The position numbers and the translations under genes are program-made. Below are positions 57,725 through 64,000 of a stretch of 64,000 nt of DNA, in pieces. The DNA comes from Methyloferula stellata AR4 (lineage in GTDB: Bacteria > Pseudomonadota > Alphaproteobacteria > Rhizobiales > Beijerinckiaceae), in assembly GCF_000385335.1 (NCBI RefSeq), contig NZ_ARWA01000001.1, forward strand, positions 822,001 to 886,000, read 5' to 3'. The notes beneath the pieces were generated by a model. The model was not told the DNA's origin and did no database searches. It worked only from the letters and a program-made list of their open reading frames with translations. The first letter of the stretch is position 1. Each line of letters begins with the position of its first letter.

Positions 57725-58579
57725 CTAACGCGGCACGGCTTTATTCTCGGCTCGGTAGGGATGCGCCGGATAGACGCCGATGATCTTCATTTCCTTGCAA
57801 TAGAAGGCGAGCTCTTCCAAGGCCCGGGCAAGCGGCGGCTGATCTGGATGGCCGTCGACATCCGCCAGAAACTGCGTGGCGATAAATTCGCCTTCGACCA
57901 TATAGCTTTCGAGCTTGGTCATATTGACGCCATTCGTGGCAAAGCCGCCGAGCGCCTTATAGAGCGCCGCCGGCACATTGCGGACGCGGAAGATGAAGCT
58001 CGTGATCGTCGAAGGGCCGATCGCGCTCCACTTTGCCTGTTTCGACAAAATGACGAAGCGCGTGGCGTTATGCGCTTCGTCCTCGGCATCGGTGGCGAGC
58101 ACTTTCAACCCGTAGACATCGGCGGCGAGACTTGTCGCGAGCGCGGCTTTGGTTGGATCTTTCCATTCGGAAACTTCGCGCGCGGCGCCCGCCGTGTCGG
58201 CGGCAACATGCGCGGTGAGGCCATATTTCTTGATGATCTTGCGGCATTGGCCAAGCGCATGAACGTGGCTATAGACCGATTTTATCGTCTCAAGGGATGC
58301 GCCTTCCGCCGCCAGCAACTGAAACCGGATCGGCAGAAAATACTCGCCAGTGATGTAAAGACTCGTCGTCGGCAAAAGATGATGAATATCGGCGACCCTG
58401 CCGGCTAGCGAATTCTCGATCGGAATCATGGCGAGTTCCGCCGCGCCCTCGGAAACCGCCGAAAGCGCATCCTCGAAGGTCGGACAAGGCAGAGGCGTGC
58501 AATCCGGATAGACGTTGAGGCAGGCAATATGCGAATTGGCCCCGGGCTCTCCCTGATAGGCTATTCTCAACGGGGTCAT
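57725..58579 (-). CDS. pheA: Prephenate dehydratase
   Basis: 284 residues, monofunctional (no chorismate mutase domain). Prephenate dehydratase domain: RIAYQGEPGANSHIACLNVY, IPIENSLAGRVADIHHLL and HNATRFVILSKQAKW (conserved Thr-Arg-Phe site). The C-terminal ACT domain has GVNMTKLESYMVEGEFIATQ (the ESRP-like phenylalanine site appears as LESYMV). It makes phenylpyruvate. It overlaps kdsB by four bases (ATGA). Its TAG stop is embedded in TAGAGC. Confidence 0.96.
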   Translation of the reverse strand: MTPLRIAYQGEPGANSHIACLNVYPDCTPLPCPTFEDALSAVSEGAAELAMIPIENSLAGRVADIHHLLPTTSLYITGEYFLPIRFQLLAAEGASLETIKSVYSHVHALGQCRKIIKKYGLTAHVAADTAGAAREVSEWKDPTKAALATSLAADVYGLKVLATDAEDEAHNATRFVILSKQAKWSAIGPSTITSFIFRVRNVPAALYKALGGFATNGVNMTKLESYMVEGEFIATQFLADVDGHPDQPPLARALEELAFYCKEMKIIGVYPAHPYRAENKAVPR

Positions 58580-59310
58580 TTCGGCCTCAACATATTTCTA
58601 ACCCGCTCCAACTGGTCTTCCGTATCGACCCCGATCGGACATTCATCGACAAGCGCGGCGTCGATGCGCATGCCGGCTTCGATCGCCCGCAATTGTTCGA
58701 GCCTTTCGCGCATCTCAAGCGGTGAAGGCTCAAGTCCAACAAAGCGATCGAGCGCCGCGCGTCTATAAGCATAAATGCCGATATGCTGATAGTGCGGCCC
58801 GGCACCCCATGGAACGGGAGCCCGGCTGAAGCTGAGGGCCCGCATATGACCCGACGCAAGCATGGGCCCGGCGAGTTTTACCACATTGGGATCGGCGCCA
58901 TCCGCCGCGTCGCGGATTTCGGCGGCAAGCGTCGCGATGTCGGCCGCTGATTCGGCGAGAGGCGCCAGTGCCGCCTTGATGGACTGGGGTGCGATGACCG
59001 GAAGATCTCCTTGCAGGTTGATGATGATATCGAAATGCCGCGCCGGATCATAGCGTTCGATCGCCTCGTATATGCGGTCGGAGCCCGAAACATGGTCGGA
59101 GCGCGTCAGCATGGCCTCGCCGCCGGCATCGGTAATCGCGGCGGCGATGGCCGGATCACCCGCTGCGACCAGGACGGGGCCTACGTCTGCCGCGATGGCA
59201 CGCTCCCAGACATGCACGATCATGGGTTTGCCGTTGATATCGGCCAAAGGCTTGCCCGGCAGGCGGCGCGCATCCATCCGGGCCGGTATGAGAATGATCG
59301 GCTGGGCCAT
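58576..59310 (-). CDS. kdsB: 3-deoxy-manno-octulosonate cytidylyltransferase
   Basis: 244 residues. It activates Kdo to CMP-Kdo for lipopolysaccharide core synthesis. Landmarks: IILIPARMDARRLPGKPLAD (CTP loop), MIVHVWERAI, INLQGDLPVIAPQSIKAALA (metal Asp), HIGIYAYRRAALDRFVGLEP and AGMRIDAALVDECPIGVDTE. It starts at ATG 59310, overlapping pheA at its 3' end. It is divergent from cycM with about 145 bp between. The kdsB-pheA / cycM arrangement is common in Rhizobiales. Confidence 0.96.
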   Translation of the reverse strand: MAQPIILIPARMDARRLPGKPLADINGKPMIVHVWERAIAADVGPVLVAAGDPAIAAAITDAGGEAMLTRSDHVSGSDRIYEAIERYDPARHFDIIINLQGDLPVIAPQSIKAALAPLAESAADIATLAAEIRDAADGADPNVVKLAGPMLASGHMRALSFSRAPVPWGAGPHYQHIGIYAYRRAALDRFVGLEPSPLEMRERLEQLRAIEAGMRIDAALVDECPIGVDTEDQLERVRNMLRPK

Positions 59311-59454
59311 AGGCCTTTTCGTTCAGCCGCCCGGCGGGCGGGTGGCCGAAGGCGGCAAAAAGTAGCAAGGGGGTGAGTTTATACGTGTTGCCAAGTCCGG
59401 AGCAAAGCAGCTAAGCAACGGCACCAATTTGACGCAGGCGAGGCCGCTAGGATC

Positions 59455-59988
59455 ATGGATTCCTTCGAGTTCAACAAGATAGCGGGTGGCGTTTTAGGGG
59501 CGCTCGGGTTGACGCTTGGCTTAACCCTCGTCTCCGACATGATTTTTTCGCATCCGCCGCTGGCTAAGCCCGGCTATGATTTGCCGGGCGCGCCGGAAGC
59601 CGGCGGCAAAACCGAGGCGGCACCTGCCGCGGAACCCTTGCCCGAGCTTCTGGCCAAGGCCGATGTCGCCAAAGGCGAGGCGGACATCAAGCCCTGCCAA
59701 GCCTGTCATAATTTCGAAAAGGGAGCGGGCGTCAAAGTCGGCCCGCCGCTTTATGGCATTGTCGGCCGCGCCAAGGGCTCGTTTGCCGGCTTCGATTATT
59801 CGGATGCGATGAAAGCCAAAGGCGGCACTTGGACCTTCGAGGATTTGAATACCTTCATTACAAGTCCGAAAGCTTTCGTGCCGGGCACCAAAATGGCCTT
59901 TGGCGGCGAAGCCAATGCGCATAAGCGGGCTGATATCGTCGATTATCTGCATACGCTTTCGGATAAGCCCGAGGCTTTGCCCAAATAA
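59455..59988 (+). CDS. cycM: Membrane-anchored cytochrome c (CycM type)
   Basis: 177 residues. An uncleaved N-terminal helix (KIAGGVLGALGLTLGLTLVS, about 8-31) is followed by a Pro/Ala/Glu-rich linker, then a class I cytochrome c domain with CQACH (heme, near residue 81-85) and the axial Met in FVPGTKMAFGG. It resembles Bradyrhizobium CycM, which donates electrons to aa3-type oxidase. It is periplasmic facing and divergent from kdsB. Confidence 0.95.
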   Translation: MDSFEFNKIAGGVLGALGLTLGLTLVSDMIFSHPPLAKPGYDLPGAPEAGGKTEAAPAAEPLPELLAKADVAKGEADIKPCQACHNFEKGAGVKVGPPLYGIVGRAKGSFAGFDYSDAMKAKGGTWTFEDLNTFITSPKAFVPGTKMAFGGEANAHKRADIVDYLHTLSDKPEALPK

Positions 59989-60104
59989 GCTTGGTTAAAG
60001 CTGGCGACCGCCTGAAAAAGCGACATAATCCACCTATGTTATGCCAGACCTTAGTGGGTACGCGTTGACGCGTGCCGTCTGGCTCGATTGGATTTGTCTC
60101 GCTT

Positions 60105-61979
60105 ATGGCTTTGCTCGTTTCGCGCCGTTCCGCGCTCCATCTTGGTACCGCAGCTCTCGCCGGTCTGACGCTGCCCAGTCTTACCTCACCTTGGGCGCGA
60201 AAGAGTTTCGCGGCGGAAGCCGAAACGGCGGAGACCGAAACCCATGGTGTATCGGTTTTTGGCGATTTGGCCTTGCCGGCGGACTTTCCCTACTTTCCTT
60301 ATGTGAATCCGGAGGCCCCGAAGGGCGGCACTGTCTCGCGCGAACTCTTCGGCACGTTCGATTCGCTGAACGACTTCATCCTGCGCGGCGATCCGGCCGC
60401 GGGCATGGACATGACCTTCGACAGCCTGATGAAGTCGAGCCTCGACGAGCATGATGCGCTCTATGGGCTCGTCGCGCGCGCCGTGCGTATCTCGCCCGAC
60501 AAACTCACCTATCGTTTTCTCCTGCGCAAGGAAGCCCGCTTCCACGATGGCTCGCCGCTGACCGCCAAGGATGTCGTCTTTTCGCTTGAGACGTTAAAGG
60601 CGAAGGGGCATCCGCGAATCCGCCAATATTTGCGCGATCTCGTCAGCGCCGTCGCCGAAGCTGATGATACCGTCGTCGTGACCTTGGCGAAGGGCCGCAG
60701 CCGCGATCTGCCGCTTCTGGTTGCTGGCTATCCGATCTTTTCGGCCGCCTATTATGCCAAGCATCCGTTCGAAGAAACGACTCTCGATCCGCCGCTCGGC
60801 TCCGGCCCCTATAAGGTCGGCCGCCTCGAACAGGGCCATTTCATCAGCTTCGAACGGGTCGCGGATTATTGGGCGAAGGACCTGCCGGTCAATCGCGGCC
60901 AGTCGAATTTCGATCTGATCCGCTTTGATTATTATTCCGACCGCTCGGTCGCCTTCGAGGCCTTCAAGGCCGGCGCCTTCACCGTGCATGAGGAGTTCAC
61001 CTCGGCCAATTGGGCGAAGGGCTATGATTTTCCCGCGATGCGCGACGGGCGCGTGATCCGCGAGACGATTCCGGACGAGAATATTTCAGGCATTCAGGGC
61101 TGGTTCTTCAACATCAGGCGCCCCGCCTTCAAGGACCCGCGCATCCGCGAGGCGATCGGTACGGCTTTCGACTTCAAATGGACGAATGCCAATCTGATGT
61201 ATGGCTCCTACGAGCGCACGACGTCCTATTTCGAAAATTCCGACATGGAGGCCAAGGGCCTCCCCGATGCGGAAGAGCTCGCGCTGCTTGAGCCCTTCCG
61301 CGACAAGGTGCCCGCGGAGGTGTTCGGCCAACCCTATGTGCCGCCGGAATCGACCGAGCCAGGCCAGCCGCGCGATCTGTTGCGCAAGGCCAATGAGCTG
61401 TTGCTCTCGGCCGGCTGCAAGCGTCAGGATACGCTCCTGCTTTTGCCCGACGGCAAGCCGTTCAAGTTCGAGTTTCTGTACGACGAACGCGGGCTTGAGC
61501 CGCATACGCAGTCGTTCATCCGCAATCTGCGTCAGCTCGGCATAGATGCGAATATCCGTGTCGTCGATGCCGCGCAATATAAGCAGCGCATGGACGATTT
61601 CGACTTCGATGTGACGACCGAGCGGCTCGTCATGTCTTTTTCGCCGGGCGAAGAATTACGCAGCCGGTTCGGATCGGAATTGGCGAGCGTGCATGGGTCG
61701 AGCAATGTCGTCGGCATCCAGGATCCCGTCGTCGATGCGCTGATCGCCAAGGCCCTGGTTGCGAATTCGCGCGACGAGCTCGTGCATATTTGCCGGGCGC
61801 TCGATCGCGTGTTGCGGGCCGGACGCTATTGGGTGCCGCATTGGTACAAGCCGACCCATTGGATCGCGCATTGGGACGTGTTCAGCCGGCCGGATAAGAC
61901 GCCGCGCTATGATCCGGGCATCGTCTCGACCTGGTGGTACGACGAGAGCAAGGCCAAACGAATCAAATTCGCGGGCTGA
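60105..61979 (+). CDS. yejA: Oligopeptide ABC transporter, substrate-binding protein (YejA-like)
   Basis: 624 residues, SBP family 5. I chose ATG 60105 because the next residues, MALLVSRRSALHLGTAALAG, form a twin-arginine-like signal; a GTG at 60072 is an alternative. Mature protein: VNPEAPKGGTVSRELFGTFD, YTFLLRKEARFHDGSPLTAKDV-type region (RFHDGSPLTAKDVVFSLETL) and WYDESKAKRIKFA at the end. YejA binds oligopeptides or the Trojan-horse antibiotic microcin C. The permease genes follow after an E repeat. Confidence 0.94.
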   Translation: MALLVSRRSALHLGTAALAGLTLPSLTSPWARKSFAAEAETAETETHGVSVFGDLALPADFPYFPYVNPEAPKGGTVSRELFGTFDSLNDFILRGDPAAGMDMTFDSLMKSSLDEHDALYGLVARAVRISPDKLTYRFLLRKEARFHDGSPLTAKDVVFSLETLKAKGHPRIRQYLRDLVSAVAEADDTVVVTLAKGRSRDLPLLVAGYPIFSAAYYAKHPFEETTLDPPLGSGPYKVGRLEQGHFISFERVADYWAKDLPVNRGQSNFDLIRFDYYSDRSVAFEAFKAGAFTVHEEFTSANWAKGYDFPAMRDGRVIRETIPDENISGIQGWFFNIRRPAFKDPRIREAIGTAFDFKWTNANLMYGSYERTTSYFENSDMEAKGLPDAEELALLEPFRDKVPAEVFGQPYVPPESTEPGQPRDLLRKANELLLSAGCKRQDTLLLLPDGKPFKFEFLYDERGLEPHTQSFIRNLRQLGIDANIRVVDAAQYKQRMDDFDFDVTTERLVMSFSPGEELRSRFGSELASVHGSSNVVGIQDPVVDALIAKALVANSRDELVHICRALDRVLRAGRYWVPHWYKPTHWIAHWDVFSRPDKTPRYDPGIVSTWWYDESKAKRIKFAG

Positions 61980-61994
61980 TCCAGCGCAACGAGC

Positions 61995-62082
61995 CGTCAT
62001 TGCGAGGAGCAAAGCGACGAAGCAATCCATGCTACGGTTTGGGCCGCTCTTTCTGGATTGCTTCGCTTCGCTCGCAATGACG
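61995..62082. repeat. Palindromic repeat E, copy 3 (inside the yej operon)
   Basis: CGTCATTGCGAGGAGCAAAG and CGAAGCAATCCATG at the left; CTGGATTGCTTCGCTTCGCT and CGCAATGACGG at the right. It lies in the 182-bp gap between yejA and yejB. Confidence 0.86.
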
Positions 62083-62161
62083 GGTCTTTGGTTCTCATCC
62101 CGCCTTGGGAAAAGAGATTAAGAGCAATGGCAATTCAACCCAAAGCGATTAAACTCTAGCG

Positions 62162-63256
62162 ATGGCTGCTTATATCGCGCGACGCCTCCTTTTCATGATT
62201 CCGACGATTTTCGGAATCCTGTTCATTTCCTTCGTCATCGTGCAATTCGCGCCGGGCGGCCCGGTCGAGCGCATCCTCGCGCAATTGCAGGGCCAGGATT
62301 CGGGCGCGACCTCGAGTTTCAGTGGGGGCACCGATCTCGGCGCGGGCGCGAGCCGCGGCGGCGGGCTCGACTCGAAATATCGCGGCGCGCAAGGGCTCGA
62401 TCCGAAATTCATCGCCGAGCTCAATAAGCAGTTCGGTTTCGACAAGCCGGCCTATGAACGCTTCTTTCAGATGCTGAAGAACTATCTCGTCTTCGATTTC
62501 GGCCGGTCCTATTTTCGCGACGTATCCGTCATGCAGCTTATCAAGCAAAGGCTGCCGGTTTCGATCTCGCTCGGCCTTTGGATGACGCTCATGTCCTACG
62601 CGATCTCGATTCCGCTCGGCATCCGCAAGGCGATGAAAGAGGGATCGCGCTTCGACGTTTGGACATCGGCCGTGGTCATCATCGGCTATGCGGTGCCGAG
62701 CTTTCTCTTCGCCATCCTTTTGATCGTGCTTTTTTGTGGCGGCTCATTCTGGCAGATCTTTCCGCTGCGAGGGCTCACCTCGGACAATTGGAACGATCTT
62801 TCGCCCTTCGGAAAGGTCACGGATTATCTCTGGCACATCACCTTGCCGGTGCTCTCGATGACGCTCGGCGCCTTCGCCACGATCACTTTTCTCACCAAGA
62901 ATTCTTTCTTGGACGAGATTCGCAAGCTCTATGTGCAGACCGCGCGTATGAAGGGCCTGAGCGAAACGCGGGTGCTCTACGGGCATGTCTTCCGCAATGC
63001 GATGATGATTGTCGTCGCGGGCTTTCCGGGCGCTTTCATCGCCGCCTTTTTCGGCGGCTCTTTGTTGATCGAGACGATTTTTTCGCTGAACGGCCTCGGC
63101 CTTCTGTCGTTTGAATCGATCGTCAATCGCGACTATCCGGTGGTCTTCGCCAATCTCTATATTTTCGCTCTGCTTGGCCTTTTCGTGAATCTCCTCTCCG
63201 ACCTCACCTATACCTGGATCGATCCGCGCATCGATTTCGAGACGAGGGAGGTTTGA
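62162..63256 (+). CDS. yejB: Oligopeptide ABC transporter permease (YejB-like)
   Basis: 364 residues, about six helices. [20 protein letters not shown] at the N-terminus, [20 protein letters not shown], a Ser/Gly-rich loop as in YejB, and the inner-membrane-permease EAA-type loop ([20 protein letters not shown]). The final helices are [20 protein letters not shown] and [20 protein letters not shown]. It pairs with the following permease and a YejF ATPase (outside the window) to import oligopeptides. Confidence 0.95.
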   Translation: MAAYIARRLLFMIPTIFGILFISFVIVQFAPGGPVERILAQLQGQDSGATSSFSGGTDLGAGASRGGGLDSKYRGAQGLDPKFIAELNKQFGFDKPAYERFFQMLKNYLVFDFGRSYFRDVSVMQLIKQRLPVSISLGLWMTLMSYAISIPLGIRKAMKEGSRFDVWTSAVVIIGYAVPSFLFAILLIVLFCGGSFWQIFPLRGLTSDNWNDLSPFGKVTDYLWHITLPVLSMTLGAFATITFLTKNSFLDEIRKLYVQTARMKGLSETRVLYGHVFRNAMMIVVAGFPGAFIAAFFGGSLLIETIFSLNGLGLLSFESIVNRDYPVVFANLYIFALLGLFVNLLSDLTYTWIDPRIDFETREV

Positions 63257-63257
63257 G

Positions 63258-64000
63258 GTGAGCAGTGCCGGCTTCGAACGCGAATTGATCTACGAGGGTC
63301 CGGCGCTCGCACCGGTGCTTCCAGCGCAAGGCCTGATCGCGCTCTCGCCGATCAACCGCAGACGGCTCGCCAATTTTAAAGCCCATAACAGAGGCCATTG
63401 GTCGTTCTGGATCTTTATCGTTCTCTTCGGCCTGTCGCTTTTTGCCGAATTCATCGCGAACGATAGGCCGCTCATCGTGTCCTATAAGGGCGAGCTGCTG
63501 TTTCCGATTTTCCACGATTATCCGGAAGAAAAATTCGGCGGCTTCCTGGCCCAGACGGATTATCGGGACTCGGTCATCTCCGATGAGATCCAATCGCATG
63601 GCTGGATCCTGTGGCCGCCGATCCGCTATTCCTACCGTACCATCAATCGGGCTTTGCCGGTCCCGGCGCCCTCGCCGCCGACCTGGATGCTCTCCGACGC
63701 GCAATGTCAGGCCGCGGCCGCCAAACTCTTGAAGCCGGGCGAGCCCAATCGCGGCTGCCGCGACATCGAATGGAACTGGCTCGGCACAGACGATCAGGGC
63801 CGCGATGTGCTGGCGCGGCTCATTTACGGGTTCCGGCTTTCGATCCTGTTCGGACTGATCCTTGCCGCGATTTCATCGGTCATCGGCATAGCAGCCGGTG
63901 CGGTGCAGGGCTATTTCGGCGGCTGGACCGATCTTTTGATGCAACGGTTCATCGAGATCTGGTCGTCGCTGCCGCGGCTTTATCTGCTCATCATCGTGTC
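63258..64000 (+). CDS. yejE: Oligopeptide ABC transporter permease (YejE-like), 3'-truncated
   Basis: No stop in the window: the gene runs off the right edge. It starts at GTG 63258, one base after the yejB stop, with GAGGGAGG upstream. The first part reads ALSPINRRRLANFKAHNRGH, then a helix WSFWIFIVLFGLSLFAEFIA and the periplasmic segment SHGWILWPPIRYSYRTINRA. It continues with WNWLGTDDQGRDVLARLIYG (the D-Q-G-R-D motif of this permease type) and LSILFGLILAAISSVIGIAA. It is the second permease of the Yej transporter. Confidence 0.93.
   Translation, partial: MSSAGFERELIYEGPALAPVLPAQGLIALSPINRRRLANFKAHNRGHWSFWIFIVLFGLSLFAEFIANDRPLIVSYKGELLFPIFHDYPEEKFGGFLAQTDYRDSVISDEIQSHGWILWPPIRYSYRTINRALPVPAPSPPTWMLSDAQCQAAAAKLLKPGEPNRGCRDIEWNWLGTDDQGRDVLARLIYGFRLSILFGLILAAISSVIGIAAGAVQGYFGGWTDLLMQRFIEIWSSLPRLYLLIIV

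Noticed and set aside
60041-60454. Short plus-strand frame overlapping the 5' end of yejA
   Set aside because: It is in a different frame from yejA, has Arg/Trp-rich composition and no homologue pattern.

Overview
The window is about 64 kb of high-GC (roughly 60%) bacterial chromosome. Gene content and gene order point to an alphaproteobacterium of the order Hyphomicrobiales (Rhizobiales). Markers are a DUF4167 gene next to prmC, DUF2794, a membrane-anchored CycM cytochrome beside pheA-kdsB, a red-type (form IC) RuBisCO operon with cbbX and CbbR, and Irr-like iron boxes. A formaldehyde-activating-enzyme (Fae) homologue together with a full cbb operon suggests a facultatively autotrophic or methylotrophic lineage such as Beijerinckiaceae. 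That placement is inference from gene content, not a database match. No plasmid, prophage, CRISPR, transposase, tRNA or rRNA signals were seen.

Layout. 1-6.3 kb: the C-terminal part of a chemoreceptor, a DUF2237 gene, carB and greA. 6.4-11 kb: an orphan HigA-type antitoxin, eutBC (ethanolamine ammonia-lyase), a RelE/ParE-XRE toxin-antitoxin pair with two palindromic operators, an ATC-hydrolase-family gene and an unrecognised gene. 11.4-19.3 kb: an S9 peptidase, a small Cys-His-Asp protein, a Fae paralogue, and an AcrAB-like RND pump and adaptor. 19.6-28.7 kb: a YgiQ-type radical SAM protein, thiC under a TPP riboswitch, and the htpG-prmC-DUF4167 block. 28.7-34.8 kb: a gene-free stretch with strong hairpins, then DUF2794, a divergent EamA exporter/LysR pair, and an NTF2-like, adenine/adenosine deaminase and GlcG-like run. 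34.8-45.6 kb: cbbR divergent from cbbF-P-T-A-L-S-X-E-Y. 45.9-50.1 kb: an exported UbiC-like protein, YqaA, DsbB, RlmN and a tandem universal stress protein. 50.2-57.2 kb: an iron-uptake island (TonB-dependent receptor; PepSY, PKHD dioxygenase, ExbB-ExbD-TonB). 57.4-64 kb: pheA-kdsB, cycM, and the start of a yejABE oligopeptide ABC transporter that runs off the window.

How genes work together. The cbb operon encodes most of the Calvin cycle regeneration and fixation steps (FBPase, PRK, transketolase, aldolase, RuBisCO, epimerase), the RuBisCO activase and the phosphatase that clears the inhibitor xylulose bisphosphate, under a divergent CbbR with well-placed TNA-N7/8-TNA sites. The iron island combines an outer-membrane receptor, its energising complex and cytoplasmic/membrane iron-handling enzymes. 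Each of its two divergent promoters carries an Irr-type (ICE-like) palindrome.

The intergenic space is unusually rich in short palindromic repeats. I count at least five families (called A/F, B, C, D and E here), about 16 copies in 64 kb. Two copies sit inside the cbb operon, flanking cbbX, and one inside the yej operon. The A/F families share a TAGAGC terminus, and several genes end with a TAG stop codon embedded in TAGAGC. I found no wholly new multi-gene system. The best leads are the repeat families inside operons, the Fae paralogue lacking the catalytic histidine, the toxin-antitoxin promoter that appears to give a leaderless mRNA, the paired Irr boxes, and two uncharacterised enzyme-like genes.
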